Of a DNA stretch of 64,000 bases, positions 8,951-18,052 are shown piece by piece (position 1 is the first letter of the stretch; each line of letters starts with the position of its first letter). The notes under the pieces are model-generated. The model did not search any database. It was not told the origin of the DNA and saw only the letters and a program-made list of their open reading frames with translations. A program made the position numbers and the translations under genes. Source of the DNA: Roseitranquillus sp963709765 (lineage in GTDB: Bacteria > Pseudomonadota > Alphaproteobacteria > Rhodobacterales > Rhodobacteraceae); the NCBI GenBank assembly GCA_963709765.1, contig CAVPXL010000007.1, forward strand, positions 1-64,000. The letters run 5' to 3'.

Positions 8951-9367
8951 TCAAGCTGGGGCGGCGGGTTCGATCCGTCGCGCCTCGATGACCACGAAGG
9001 CCTGCGCCCAGGGATGGTCGTCGGTCAGGGTGACGTGGATGATCGCCTCGTGGCCTTCGGGAGTCATCCCGGCGAGGCGGTCGGCGGCCCAGCCGGTGAC
9101 GTGCATCACGGGTTGGCCGGTGCGCAGGTTGCTTACCGCCATGTCTTTCCACGCAATTCCCATGCGCAGGCCGGTGCCGAGGGCCTTGGAGCACGCCTCC
9201 TTCGCGGCCCAGCGCTTGGCGTAGGTGCCGGCCACGTCGCGACGGCGTTCGGCCTTGCGCTGCTCGGTTTCGGTGAAGACGCGGTTGCGGAAACGGTCGC
9301 CGAAACGGTCGAGCGTGCCCTGGATGCGGTCGATGTTGCACAAATCGGTGCCGATGCCGAGGATCAC
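8951..9367 (-). CDS. acpS: Holo-[acyl-carrier-protein] synthase
   Basis: AcpS transfers 4'-phosphopantetheine from CoA to apo-acyl carrier protein, activating it for fatty acid synthesis. The 138-residue protein starts with ILGIGTDLCNIDRI, which holds the first magnesium ligand (Asp). The second motif, AKRWAAKEACSKALGTG, holds the catalytic Glu. Both are standard for AcpS. GTG at 9367 is chosen because the family begins right at this motif; an upstream ATG would add 14 unrelated residues. It lies between pdxJ and lepB in the conserved block. Confidence 0.95.
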   Translation of the reverse strand: MILGIGTDLCNIDRIQGTLDRFGDRFRNRVFTETEQRKAERRRDVAGTYAKRWAAKEACSKALGTGLRMGIAWKDMAVSNLRTGQPVMHVTGWAADRLAGMTPEGHEAIIHVTLTDDHPWAQAFVVIEARRIEPAAPA

Positions 9368-9434
9368 CGCGCGTTGCCCCGAGGGGCCGAAACTGGCAAC
9401 TTCATGCAAGAATTTACCCCCCCATTTTCAACTT

Positions 9435-10208
9435 CTAACAAGATTTTGAAGGGGGAATGCCGGCGCGCGCCGCGTCCATCAGGCGGCGCATCTCGGTGAC
9501 GGCTGGGGTGAGGCCGCGGAAGATCGCCTCCCCGATCAGGAAGTGGCCGATGTTCAGCTCGACCACCTGGGGGATGGCGGCGATGGGGGCGACGGTGTCG
9601 TAGGTCAGGCCGTGGCCGGCATGGACCTCGAGCCCCAGGTCGGCGGCGAAGGCGGCCATGTCGGTCAGGCGCAAGAGCTCGGACCCGGAATCGTCGTGAC
9701 GCCCCTCGGCATGGGCATCGCAATAGGCGCCGGTATGCAGCTCGACCACCGCCGCGCCGATGCGGGCGGCGGCCTCGACCTGCGCGCGGTCGGCGGCGAT
9801 GAAGATCGAGACGCGGCAGCCGGCCTCGCGCAGGGGGGCGATGTAATGGGCCAGCCGGTTCTCGTCGCGGGCCACTTCCAGGCCGCCTTCGGTGGTGCGC
9901 TCCTCGCGCCGCTCGGGCACGAGGCAGACGGCGTGCGGCCGGTGACGCAGGGCGATCGCCTGCATCTCGTCGGTCGCTGCCATCTCGAAGTTGAGCGGCA
10001 CGCGCAGCGTCCGGGTGAGGCCGTCGATGTCGGCGTCGGTGATATGCCGCCGGTCTTCGCGCAGATGGGCTGTGATGCCGTCCGCGCCGGCCTCCTCGGC
10101 GAGGCTGGCGGCCCGAATCGGGTCGGGACAGGCGCCGCCGCGCGCGTTGCGCACGGTCGCCACGTGATCGATATTGACGCCCAGCCGTAGCCGCCTTGGC
10201 TCGGTCAT
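9435..10208 (-). CDS. pdxJ: Pyridoxine 5'-phosphate synthase
   Basis: PdxJ condenses 1-deoxyxylulose 5-phosphate with 3-amino-2-oxopropyl phosphate to make pyridoxine 5'-phosphate, the last ring-forming step of DXP-dependent vitamin B6 synthesis. The 257-residue TIM-barrel protein begins with LRLGVNIDHVATVRNARG and contains ITAHLREDRRHI, NFEMAAT and HAGHGLTYD, which hold conserved active-site residues. The length is slightly above the 240-250 typical. It precedes acpS in the same direction, as in E. coli, where pdxJ and acpS also form an operon. Confidence 0.97.
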   Translation of the reverse strand: MTEPRRLRLGVNIDHVATVRNARGGACPDPIRAASLAEEAGADGITAHLREDRRHITDADIDGLTRTLRVPLNFEMAATDEMQAIALRHRPHAVCLVPERREERTTEGGLEVARDENRLAHYIAPLREAGCRVSIFIAADRAQVEAAARIGAAVVELHTGAYCDAHAEGRHDDSGSELLRLTDMAAFAADLGLEVHAGHGLTYDTVAPIAAIPQVVELNIGHFLIGEAIFRGLTPAVTEMRRLMDAARAGIPPSKSC

Positions 10209-10258
10209 GCTGCCCTCCGGTCCTGGTGGCGCGACACTAGACCGCGATCATTCCGGTG

Positions 10259-10879
10259 TCAGCCCGGTCCCCGCAGGTCCGGATGCTCGAACCGCTTCTT
10301 GAGCCGGCGGATTCGCGCCTTCTGGTAGGCGGTGATGATCGGCCGGCTTATGGTGAACGCAATGGCCCCCGCCAAGATGCCCGGCGCCAGGCCGCCCACC
10401 AGATAGGGCCAGAAGACCGACCGGGTGAACGCGGGCAGATGCTCCCAACTGACCACGTCACCGGTGACGAAGGCCGCGAGGTTCGACCAGATCTCCATCG
10501 AGGCGTAGGAAAAGCCGGTGAGCACCTGCGGCAGCGGAACCGGCTCCTGTCCGAGCAGAACCGAGCCGATCTCGACCGATATCGCGGCGATGATCGGAAA
10601 CGTCACCGGGTTGCCGAAGAAGGTCGCCAGCAGGGCGGCGAGCATGTTGCCGCGCATGACCCAGGCGAGACCTGCCGCCAGCACGAAGTGCAGCCCGTAG
10701 AACGGCGTGAAGCTGACGAAGACGCCCGCCGAGATGCCGCGTGCGATCTTGTAGGCCGGATCGGGCAGCCGCTGGAGGCGGTGCATGACGTAGCGCGAGG
10801 CACGACGCCAGCCGCCGCGGGGATAAAACGCTTGCACGGCGGATTCGTAGTAGGTTCGCGGCGTGCGTCGCTTGAACAC
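10259..10879 (-). CDS. DUF2062 domain membrane protein
   Basis: This is a 206-residue protein with several hydrophobic segments. It matches the DUF2062 pattern: an N-terminal basic region, then SAGVFVSFTPFYGLHFVLA, GNPVTFP and later membrane helices. Function is unknown, although DUF2062 is sometimes fused to glycosyltransferases. It lies between rsh and pdxJ and is transcribed with them. The C-terminal tail is strongly basic (KARIRRLKKRFEH), which suggests a cytoplasmic end. Confidence 0.8.
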   Translation of the reverse strand: MFKRRTPRTYYESAVQAFYPRGGWRRASRYVMHRLQRLPDPAYKIARGISAGVFVSFTPFYGLHFVLAAGLAWVMRGNMLAALLATFFGNPVTFPIIAAISVEIGSVLLGQEPVPLPQVLTGFSYASMEIWSNLAAFVTGDVVSWEHLPAFTRSVFWPYLVGGLAPGILAGAIAFTISRPIITAYQKARIRRLKKRFEHPDLRGPG

Positions 10880-10900
10880 CCTGGCTCTCTCCTCCTCGGT

Positions 10901-13021
10901 TCACGGCCTCCTGTCGGGGTCGCGGTGTCGTTCGACCTGCGCCACGTCGCTGTCCGCTTCAAGGGCCAGCCGGACGGCGTGAAGATGCTCGGCGTCACGC
11001 AGCTCCACGTCTACGATGATCCTGTAAAAGTCTGGTTTCCGATCGATCATTCTCAGGTCAGATATGTTCGCTTTCTGCTCGCCGATAAGGGTGCAGATGC
11101 GGCCAAGTGTGCCGGCGTCGTTGGCCAGGGTCATCTCGAGGCTGACGGCGTGGACGGCGAGATGCTTGCCCGAGTGCCACTGCAGGTCCACCCACCGGCC
11201 GGGCTGATCCTCGAACTGGGCGAGGACCACGCAGTCGATGGCGTGCACCACGACGCCCTGACCGCGATAGGTGATGCCGACAATCCGCTCCCCCGGCACC
11301 GGCTGGCAGCATTCGGCGCGCTTGAAGGTCTGGTCGGGCGACAGGCCGACGACCGCGCGGGCCGCGTCGATCCCTTCGCCCGAGGTGGCGGCAAGCTCGG
11401 GGTAAAGGGTGCGAACGACGGTGCGCGCCGCCAGTTCGGCAGACCCGAGGCGGGCCAGGAGCATGTGCGAATCCTCCAGCCCGAGCTGTCGCGCCGCTGT
11501 CATCAGCGCCTTGTCGGTCAGCCGCTTGCCCACATGCTCGAACGCGACGCGGGCCAGCTCGCGCCCCAGCTTGACGAAGCGTTCGCGGTCTTCCTCGCGC
11601 AGGCTCCGGCGGATGGCCGTCTTGGCGCGCCCGGTGGCGGCGATGTCGATCCAGGTCGCCTGCGGGCGCTGCCCCTCGGCCGTGAGAACCTCGACCGACT
11701 GGCCGTTCTTCACCCGGGTCCAGAGCGGCACGCGGATGCCGTCGACTTTCGCGCCGACGCACGAATCACCGATGCGGGTGTGGATGGCGTAGGCGAAATC
11801 GATCGGCGTGGCACCGCGCGGAAGCTTGACCACGTCGCCCTTCGGCGTGAAGCAGAAGACCTGATCCTGGTACATCTCGAGTTTCACGGCTTCGAGGAAC
11901 TCGTCATGGTCCTCGGCGCTGTCGAAGCGTTCGGTCAGGCTGGCGATCCATCTGGCCGGGTCGACCGCGAAGGGGTTTTCCGCGCGCACGCCGTCGCGAT
12001 AGGCCCAGTGCGCGGCGACTCCGGCCTCGGCCACCTCGTGCATCTGGCGCGAGCGGACCTGCACCTCGACCCGTTTGCCGTCGCGCCCCGAGACGGTGGT
12101 GTGGATCGAGCGGTAGCCGTTCGACTTGGGCTGGCTGATATAGTCCTTGAACCGACCCGGCACGGCGCGCCAGCGCTGGTGGATCGCGCCAAGGACACGG
12201 TAGCAGTCATTGTCGCTCTCGGTGATGATCCGGAAGCCGTAGATGTCGGAGAGACGGGAAAACCCCTGATCCTTCTCCTGCATCTTGCGCCAGATGGAAT
12301 AGGGCTTCTTGGCTCGGCCGAACACGTCGGCCTCGATGCCCTTGCGGTCGAGCTCGGTCCGGATGTCGGTCGAGATGCGGTGGATGACGTCGCCGCTCTC
12401 GCGCTGCATGGTGATGAAGCGCCTGATGATCGACGAACGGGCCTCGGGGTTGAGGACCCGGAAGGCCAGGTCTTCCAGTTCCTCGCGCATCCATTGCATG
12501 CCCATGCGGCCCGCCAGCGGCGCATAGATCTCCATCGTCTCTCGCGCCTTCTGGGCCTGCTTGTCGACGCGCATGGACTTGATGGTGCGCATGTTGTGCA
12601 GACGGTCGGCGAGCTTGACGAGGATGACCCGCAAATCCTTGGCCATCGCCATGAAGAGCTTGCGGAAGTTCTCGGCCTGCTTGGTTTCGGTGGAGGAAAG
12701 CTGGAGGTTGGTGAGCTTGGTCACACCATCGACAAGGCCGGCGACCTCGGGGCCGAATTCGCCCGCCACCTCGGCATAGGTCGAGCGGGTATCCTCGATC
12801 ACGTCGTGGAGGAGCGCCGTGACGATCGTCGCGTCGTCGAGCTGCATCTCGGTAAGGATCGCGGCGACCGAGGCGGGATGGGTGAAGTAGGGTTCGCCCG
12901 AATGGCGCAGCTGCCCGTCATGCATCTGCGCCGCGTAATCATAGGCGCGCGTGATGAGCTGCGCGTCCGTCCCCGGATTGTAGTTGCGGACAAGGGCGAT
13001 CAGGTCGTCGACGTCGATCAT
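10901..13021 (-). CDS. rsh: Bifunctional (p)ppGpp synthetase/hydrolase (RelA/SpoT homolog)
   Basis: Rsh makes and degrades (p)ppGpp, the alarmone of the stringent response. At 706 residues it has the full long-RSH layout. The hydrolase HD domain contains HDVIEDT (His72-Asp73). The synthetase domain contains RLSDIYGFRII and the substrate-binding stretch KSNGYRSIHTTV. A TGS domain (FTPKGDVVKLPRGATPIDFAYAIH) and a C-terminal ACT domain follow. Intact hydrolase and synthetase motifs support a bifunctional enzyme, the only RSH seen here. It directly follows rpoZ, as spoT does in E. coli, with a 28-base spacer. Confidence 0.97.
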   Translation of the reverse strand: MIDVDDLIALVRNYNPGTDAQLITRAYDYAAQMHDGQLRHSGEPYFTHPASVAAILTEMQLDDATIVTALLHDVIEDTRSTYAEVAGEFGPEVAGLVDGVTKLTNLQLSSTETKQAENFRKLFMAMAKDLRVILVKLADRLHNMRTIKSMRVDKQAQKARETMEIYAPLAGRMGMQWMREELEDLAFRVLNPEARSSIIRRFITMQRESGDVIHRISTDIRTELDRKGIEADVFGRAKKPYSIWRKMQEKDQGFSRLSDIYGFRIITESDNDCYRVLGAIHQRWRAVPGRFKDYISQPKSNGYRSIHTTVSGRDGKRVEVQVRSRQMHEVAEAGVAAHWAYRDGVRAENPFAVDPARWIASLTERFDSAEDHDEFLEAVKLEMYQDQVFCFTPKGDVVKLPRGATPIDFAYAIHTRIGDSCVGAKVDGIRVPLWTRVKNGQSVEVLTAEGQRPQATWIDIAATGRAKTAIRRSLREEDRERFVKLGRELARVAFEHVGKRLTDKALMTAARQLGLEDSHMLLARLGSAELAARTVVRTLYPELAATSGEGIDAARAVVGLSPDQTFKRAECCQPVPGERIVGITYRGQGVVVHAIDCVVLAQFEDQPGRWVDLQWHSGKHLAVHAVSLEMTLANDAGTLGRICTLIGEQKANISDLRMIDRKPDFYRIIVDVELRDAEHLHAVRLALEADSDVAQVERHRDPDRRP

Positions 13022-13049
13022 GACCTGCCCGCCCGCCCTGCGGAGCGCC

Positions 13050-13403
13050 TTACGGGCGCTCCTGCGCCTCCATCAGCGCCCGCAGAAGCTTTTCCTCGGA
13101 CATGTCGTCAACTTCGGGTTTGTCAGGCTGCGCACCCATGAGAAGCGCCATGGCGTCCTCTTCGGGCTCATCGACCTCGATCTGGGTCTGGTTGCTCTCG
13201 ATCAGCCGCTCGCGCAGCGCCTCGGCGCCCTGGGTTTCGTCGGCGATCTCGCGCAGACTGACGACCGGGTTCTTGTCGTTGTCGCGATCGACCGTCAGCG
13301 GCGAACCACTGGAAATCTCTCGCGCGCGATGAGCGGCCAGCAGAACCAGCTCGAACCGGTTCGGGACCTTGTCAACGCAATCTTCGACCGTCACGCGGGC
13401 CAT
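13050..13403 (-). CDS. rpoZ: RNA polymerase omega subunit
   Basis: Omega helps assemble RNA polymerase and forms part of a ppGpp-binding site in many bacteria. The 117-residue protein begins with ARVTVEDCVDKVPNRFELVLLAAHRAREI, the hallmark of the family, including the conserved AHRAR helix. A strongly acidic C-terminal tail extends it beyond the 91 residues of E. coli omega, as is common in alphaproteobacteria. A clear ribosome binding site (CGAGGAG) precedes the ATG. Location upstream of rsh is conserved. Confidence 0.96.
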   Translation of the reverse strand: MARVTVEDCVDKVPNRFELVLLAAHRAREISSGSPLTVDRDNDKNPVVSLREIADETQGAEALRERLIESNQTQIEVDEPEEDAMALLMGAQPDKPEVDDMSEEKLLRALMEAQERP

Positions 13404-13450
13404 CGGATACTCCTCGACTGGAAAAGACGAGTGACAGCCATAGGGAATGC

Positions 13451-13473
13451 CTTTCCGCTTGACAAGCGGAAAG
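13451..13473. terminator. Perfect 10-bp hairpin between folK and rpoZ
   Basis: Bases 13451-13460 pair perfectly with 13464-13473 around a 3-base loop. The hairpin lies 13 bases past the folK stop and upstream of rpoZ. No T-run follows on the folK-coding strand, so it may be an attenuating structure rather than a classical terminator. Confidence 0.5.
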
Positions 13474-13485
13474 CACCCGGAGGGC

Positions 13486-14070
13486 CTATCCCACCGGAAC
13501 TATTGCGTCTCTTTCGGCCTCTGGCAAGGCTTTGAGCATGTCGGCGACACTGAGACCAAGAACGGGATGAATCCAATCTGGCGCGACATCGGCCAACGGG
13601 ACGAGAACGAAGGCGCGCTCCTGCAGGCGAGGGTGGGGCAAGACAAGGCGCTCCGGCGCCTCCGCCCTCTGCCGTTCAGGCGGCAGCCCACGCCACTTGG
13701 AATGAGTCTGACGATCCGGCAGAACGCGGGACCCCCAGGCGATGAGATCAAGATCCAGCGTCCGCGGCCCCCACCGCTCGCGACGCACGCGCCCGAACTC
13801 GCGCTCTATTGAATGGAGCAGACGCAGCATCTCCTCCGGCGCACCGCTTGGCGGCAAGGCCACGGCCGAATTGATGAAATCCGGACCCGAACCCGGAGGC
13901 CAGGCAGGCGTGCGGTACATCCTGGATACCAGAATCGTCGAAGAGCCCGATTCAGCCAATCTTTTGCAAGCTGCGCGTGCTATGCTGATAGGCGATAGAC
14001 CGCCGGTTGAGGAATTTGACCCTACGGCAACCAGGACTTGTTCATATTCTTGATCTTTGTTGTGTTGCAC
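13486..14070 (-). CDS. folK: 2-Amino-4-hydroxy-6-hydroxymethyldihydropteridine pyrophosphokinase
   Basis: FolK transfers pyrophosphate from ATP to 6-hydroxymethyl-7,8-dihydropterin in folate synthesis. The 194-residue protein contains VAVGSNSS at the N terminus, the mid-region SRMYRTPAWPPG and DFINSAVAL, and the signature RRERWGPRTLDLDLIAWG that binds ATP and two magnesium ions. It ends with LPHPRLQERAFVLVPLADVAPDW, also typical. The start is GTG at 14070; a later in-frame GTG would shorten the N terminus. It is divergent from the NYN gene and upstream of rpoZ on the minus strand. Confidence 0.95.
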   Translation of the reverse strand: MQHNKDQEYEQVLVAVGSNSSTGGLSPISIARAACKRLAESGSSTILVSRMYRTPAWPPGSGPDFINSAVALPPSGAPEEMLRLLHSIEREFGRVRRERWGPRTLDLDLIAWGSRVLPDRQTHSKWRGLPPERQRAEAPERLVLPHPRLQERAFVLVPLADVAPDWIHPVLGLSVADMLKALPEAERDAIVPVG

Positions 14071-14154
14071 CGGATTGCTAAGATCCTATTTTGCCGGCAT
14101 CTGTTCGGTACGCCAGATGAGAATGGCAAACCGCATCCTGAAAGGTAATACTGA

Positions 14155-14727
14155 ATGTTCTATCGAGATGAACGGCTTGCATTGTTCATCGACGGCTCAA
14201 ACCTCTATGCGGCCGCCAAGGCGCTGGGGTTCGATATCGATTACAAGCTGCTGCGGCAGGAATTCATGCGTCGCGGCAAGTTGCTCAGAGCCTTTTACTA
14301 CACGGCCCTGCTCGAAAGCGAGGATTACTCGCCGATCCGCCCCCTGGTCGACTGGCTGCACTACAACGGCTTCACCATGGTCACAAAGCCCGCCAAGGAG
14401 TTCATCGACAGCCAGGGCCGCCGCAAGGTCAAGGGCAACATGGACATCGAGCTGACCGTGGATGCGATGGAGCTCGCGCCGCGGATGGATCACGCTGTGA
14501 TCTTCTCGGGTGACGGGGATTACCGGCCACTCGTCGAAAGCCTGCAGCGTCAGGGCGTGCGCGTCAGCGTGGTTTCGACCATCCGCAGCCAGCCACCGAT
14601 GATCGCAGACGAATTGCGTCGCCAGGCCGACAACTTCATCGAACTCGACGAACTCAAGGAAGTGATCGGCCGCCCGCCCCGCGAGCCCCGCGACAACGAT
14701 CGTGTCTCGGAAGCGGTCAGCCAGTAG
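14155..14727 (+). CDS. NYN-domain (LabA/DUF88-like) putative ribonuclease
   Basis: This 190-residue protein is a single NYN domain, a PIN-like fold. Conserved acidic positions are visible in ALFIDGSNLY (Asp13), in the middle segment GNMDIELTVDAM, and in IFSGDGDYRPLV. These would coordinate a metal in an RNase active site. LabA-type members occur widely but substrates are mostly unknown. The last 20 residues are polar and probably disordered. It is divergent from folK, a neighbour seen in related genomes. Family assignment is firm; ribonuclease activity is inferred. Confidence 0.85.
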   Translation: MFYRDERLALFIDGSNLYAAAKALGFDIDYKLLRQEFMRRGKLLRAFYYTALLESEDYSPIRPLVDWLHYNGFTMVTKPAKEFIDSQGRRKVKGNMDIELTVDAMELAPRMDHAVIFSGDGDYRPLVESLQRQGVRVSVVSTIRSQPPMIADELRRQADNFIELDELKEVIGRPPREPRDNDRVSEAVSQ

Positions 14728-14758
14728 GCTCCGGCTATGAATTTGACGGCGAAAGCGG

Positions 14759-15199
14759 TTGGATGATCTGCTCTCGCTTCTGACCATGTTCGGCGCCGCT
14801 TTCGGTGCCGCAACGATCCTTCCCTTCCAGTCCGAGATAGTCTTCGCGGCCCTGCAGCTGCGGACCGAAATCAGTCTCGTGACTCTGGTTGCCGTCGCAA
14901 GTCTCGGCAATACTTTGGGATCGGTGGTGAATTACGTTCTCGGCCTTTGGATCGAACACTTTCGCCACCGGCGCTGGTTCCCCGCCTCGGAAAAACAGCT
15001 CGATCGAGCCCAACGCTGGTATGCGCGCTGGGGGGTCTGGTCGTTGCTGCTGTCCTGGGCGCCGCTGGGCGACGCGATCACGGTGGCGGCGGGAATCATG
15101 CGGACACGGTTTCTCGTGTTCCTGCTCCTCGTCGGTCTGGCCAAGACCGGCCGCTACGTGGCGCTCGCGTGGCTCACGAACCGCGCCCTCGGGGGCTAG
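14759..15199 (+). CDS. YqaA-family small DedA-like membrane protein
   Basis: This is a 146-residue inner-membrane protein with three or four hydrophobic segments. It has the compact SNARE-associated/DedA pattern of the YqaA family: FGAAFGAATILPFQSE near the start, ASLGNTLGSVVNY in the middle, and the conserved SWAPLGDAITVAAGIMR later. YqaA proteins are small relatives of DedA lipid transporters; no specific role is known. The start appears to be TTG at 14759; an ATG at 14786 would remove nine residues and cannot be excluded. Confidence 0.75.
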   Translation: MDDLLSLLTMFGAAFGAATILPFQSEIVFAALQLRTEISLVTLVAVASLGNTLGSVVNYVLGLWIEHFRHRRWFPASEKQLDRAQRWYARWGVWSLLLSWAPLGDAITVAAGIMRTRFLVFLLLVGLAKTGRYVALAWLTNRALGG

Positions 15200-15232
15200 A
15201 CGCGGAGCAGGCTCCGCCTTAGGTCTCCCGCG

Positions 15233-16192
15233 ATGAAAGATGCTGCCAAACCCTCGCTCACGATCCGCCTCGCCGCCCCGCGCGGGTTCTGTGCCGGCGT
15301 CGATCGGGCGATCAAGATCGTCGAGATGGCGCTGCAGAAATGGGGCGCGCCGATCTATGTGCGTCACGAGATCGTGCACAACCGCTTCGTCGTTGACGGC
15401 CTCCGCGAGAAGGGCGCCGTCTTTGTCGAGGATCTGGAGGAATGTCCGCCGGATCGGCCGGTGATCTTCTCCGCCCACGGCGTACCCAAGGCGGTGCCGG
15501 CCGAGGCCGCGCGGCGCGAGATGATCTACGTGGACGCGACCTGTCCGCTGGTCAGCAAGGTCCATATCGAGGCCGCGCGCCACCATGAGGCGGGTCGCCA
15601 GATGGTGATGATCGGCCATGCCGGCCATCCGGAGACGGTAGGCACGATGGGCCAGCTGCCCCCTGGGGAGGTCGTCCTTGTCGAAACCGTCGAAGATGTG
15701 GCCGGGATCGACGTCCGCGATCCCGAGCAGCTGGCCTACATCACCCAGACCACGCTCAGCATCGACGACACCGCCGGTATCGTCTCGGCGCTTCGGCAAA
15801 GATTCCCGGCCATCGTCGGGCCGCACAAGGAAGATATCTGCTACGCCACCACCAACCGTCAGGAGGCGGTGAAGGCGATGGCGTCGGACATCGATGCGCT
15901 GCTCGTGATCGGGGCGCCCAACTCGTCGAATTCGCGCCGTCTGGTGGAGGTCGGCGAACGCGCGGGCTGCGCCTACGCGCAACTCGTGCAGCGCGCCACC
16001 GACATCGACTGGCGCGCCCTCTCGGGGGCACGGGCCATAGGCCTCACGGCCGGGGCGTCGGCGCCGGAAGTGCTGATCGAAGAAGTGCTCCAGGCCTTCC
16101 GCGATCGCTACGAGGTTACCGTGGAAAACGTCGAAACGGCCGTCGAGGCGGTGGAATTCAAGGTGCCCCGCATCCTGCGCCAGTCCACATGA
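15233..16192 (+). CDS. ispH: 4-Hydroxy-3-methylbut-2-enyl diphosphate reductase
   Basis: IspH performs the last step of the MEP isoprenoid pathway, producing IPP and DMAPP with a [4Fe-4S] cluster. The 319-residue protein shows three cluster cysteines in APRGFCAGVDRA (Cys20), DATCPLVSKVH and DICYATTNRQ. The substrate-binding HGVPK and EVVLVETVEDV blocks are also present. The start at 15233 has no strong ribosome binding site. Its stop overlaps the start of the DUF3429 gene as ATGA. This is the only isoprenoid gene in the window. Confidence 0.97.
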   Translation: MKDAAKPSLTIRLAAPRGFCAGVDRAIKIVEMALQKWGAPIYVRHEIVHNRFVVDGLREKGAVFVEDLEECPPDRPVIFSAHGVPKAVPAEAARREMIYVDATCPLVSKVHIEAARHHEAGRQMVMIGHAGHPETVGTMGQLPPGEVVLVETVEDVAGIDVRDPEQLAYITQTTLSIDDTAGIVSALRQRFPAIVGPHKEDICYATTNRQEAVKAMASDIDALLVIGAPNSSNSRRLVEVGERAGCAYAQLVQRATDIDWRALSGARAIGLTAGASAPEVLIEEVLQAFRDRYEVTVENVETAVEAVEFKVPRILRQST

Positions 16193-16638
16193 GCGCGGTA
16201 CCGCGTGCCCCCCTGCTCCTTGGCCTTGCCGGCCTGCTCCCCTTCTTCTGGGGGCTGGCGACCCTGTTCTCCGACGAACTGGCCCGCGTGACGGCGCAGG
16301 TCGCCGGACCGCGCTTCGTCGGGCCCTATGTCCAGCTCGCCTACGGCACGGTGATCCTGTCGTTCATGTCCGGCGTTCTCTGGGGTTTCGCGACGAAGGC
16401 AGACGGCCGCGTCGCCGCGACGGGCTATGGGCTCTCGGTCCTGCCGGCGCTCTGGGCGTTCCTCTTCGTGGGCGGCGGCCCGGTTTCGGCGGCGACGTTT
16501 CTCGCCTTCGGGTTCATCGGCATTCTCGGCCTCGACTGGTTGTTCTGGCGCCACGGTCTGGCGCCGGCGTGGTGGATGACGCTGCGCCTGATCCTGACGG
16601 CGGGCGTGCTTGTCAGCCTCCTGCCGATAATCTTCTGA
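16189..16638 (+). CDS. DUF3429 family membrane protein
   Basis: This is a 149-residue protein with four to five predicted membrane helices. The pattern LAGLLPFFWG, then YGTVILSFMSGVLWG, and a C-terminal pair of helices is that of DUF3429. Function is unknown. It is translationally coupled to ispH by a four-base overlap and followed one base after its stop by rnhA, so all three are probably one operon. Nothing links it to isoprenoids beyond position. Confidence 0.8.
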   Translation: MSAVPRAPLLLGLAGLLPFFWGLATLFSDELARVTAQVAGPRFVGPYVQLAYGTVILSFMSGVLWGFATKADGRVAATGYGLSVLPALWAFLFVGGGPVSAATFLAFGFIGILGLDWLFWRHGLAPAWWMTLRLILTAGVLVSLLPIIF

Positions 16639-16639
16639 G

Positions 16640-17095
16640 ATGCCCGAGCTTTTCGCCTATACCGATGGCGCGTGCAGCGGCAACCCGGGCCCCGGCGGCT
16701 GGGGCGCGCTCATGGTCGCCCGCGACGGCGACGAGGTGCTCAAGGAGCGCGAGCTTTCGGGCGGCGAGCCGGACACCACCAACAACCGCATGGAGCTGAT
16801 GGCCGCGATCTGCGCGCTGGAAAGCCTCTCGCGTCCGACGCGCATCACCGTCGTCACCGACAGCGCCTATCTGCGCAACGGGATCATGACGTGGCTCAGT
16901 GGCTGGAAACGCAACGGATGGAAGACGGCCGCGAAGAAACCGGTGAAGAACGACGACCTGTGGCGGCGGCTCGACGAGGCGCGGAAGACCCACGACGTGA
17001 CCTGGGAATGGGTCAAGGGCCACGCCGGCCATCCCGAGAACGAACGCGCCGATGTTCTGGCTCGCGCAGGTCTTGCGGCAGCGCGCAAGCGCTGA
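16640..17095 (+). CDS. rnhA: Ribonuclease HI
   Basis: RNase HI degrades the RNA strand of RNA-DNA hybrids. The 151-residue protein has the canonical start ELFAYTDGACSGNPGPGGWG (Asp at residue 9), the second acidic residue in NNRMELMAAICAL, the third in VVTDSAYL, and the basic substrate-binding region GWKRNGWKTA. The last acidic residue lies in the C-terminal block KGHAGHPENERADVLA. All four catalytic carboxylates are present. It is convergent with fmt, ten bases apart. Confidence 0.97.
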   Translation: MPELFAYTDGACSGNPGPGGWGALMVARDGDEVLKERELSGGEPDTTNNRMELMAAICALESLSRPTRITVVTDSAYLRNGIMTWLSGWKRNGWKTAAKKPVKNDDLWRRLDEARKTHDVTWEWVKGHAGHPENERADVLARAGLAAARKR

Positions 17096-17104
17096 GCGGA
17101 AGGG

Positions 17105-18005
17105 TCAGTCCAGCCGCGCCGGCAACGCCATCCCGCGCAGAAGATCGTCAGCGCGCATGGGGTGCCTGCCCTCGCGCTGCGCCTCCACGATTTCCACGGC
17201 CCCGGTCCCGCACGCGATGCACAATCCGCCCAGTACCTCGCCGGGTTGTCCGCCCCCCTTCACCACGCGGCTGCGAAGCAGTTTCAGTCGCTCGTCCCCT
17301 GCGCGGGTCCAGGCCCCCGGAAACGGCGACAGTCCGCGGATCTGCCGGTCCACCTCCGTTGCGGGGCGCGTCCAGTCGATGCGCGCCTCTGCCTTCTCGA
17401 TCTTGCTGGCGTAGGTCACGCCCGCGTCTGGCTGCGGTCGGGCCGTGAGCCCGTCGAGGTCATCCAGCACCTGCGTGACAAGCCTCGAGCCGATCGCCGC
17501 CAGCCTGTCATGCAGATCGCCGACCGTTTCTTCGGAGCCGATGAGCGTGCTCTGGCTCGCAAGAACCGGTCCGGTGTCGAGCCCGGCATCCATCCGCATG
17601 ATGCAGACGCCCGTCTCGGCGTCTCCCGCAAGCATCGCACGATGGATCGGCGCCGCGCCCCGCCAGCGCGGCAGAAGCGATGCGTGGATGTTGAGACAGC
17701 CGCGCCGCGGCGCGTCAAGCACCGGCTGTGGCAGGATCAGCCCGTAGGCCACGACGACCGCCGCATCCGCGTCCAGCGCCGCAAAGCCGGCCTGCTCGTC
17801 CGGACCACGCAACGAGACGGGATGACGCACGTCGAGACCGAGTTCGGCGCGCACGCCTCGCCACGGGCGATGGCCGCTTCTTCTTCCCGCGTCCCGCGGG
17901 CCGGGGCGGCTGGGTGTAGACGGCCAGGATCTCGTGGTCCGCCGCGACCAGCGCATCGAGCGCCTGGACCGAGAAATCGGGCGTTCCCATGAAGATCAGC
18001 CGCAT
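17105..18005 (-). CDS. fmt: Methionyl-tRNA formyltransferase (one frameshift, probably a sequence error)
   Basis: Fmt formylates initiator methionyl-tRNA with 10-formyltetrahydrofolate. The start MRLIFMGTPDFSV and the loop PPRPAGRGKKKRPSPV are in one frame; VVVAYGLILPQPVLDAP, the catalytic LNIHASLLPRWRGAAPI and the C-terminal domain are in another. The switch falls near 17851-17866 and is repaired by removing one base, giving the normal 299 residues. Fmt is usually needed for good growth and nothing else is damaged, so I treat this as an assembly insertion. Deformylase genes lie just upstream on the same strand, a classic partnership in which one enzyme adds and the other removes the formyl group. 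Confidence 0.9.
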
Positions 18006-18052
18006 ATCCGTCTCCTTGCCACGATTCCTGTCCCTGACGACAGCGCCGCGCG

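Noticed and set aside
10256..13141. A 961-residue open frame on the plus strand opposite rsh
   Set aside because: It is the antisense shadow of rsh and the DUF2062 gene. The minus-strand proteins have full domain motifs, while this frame has none.
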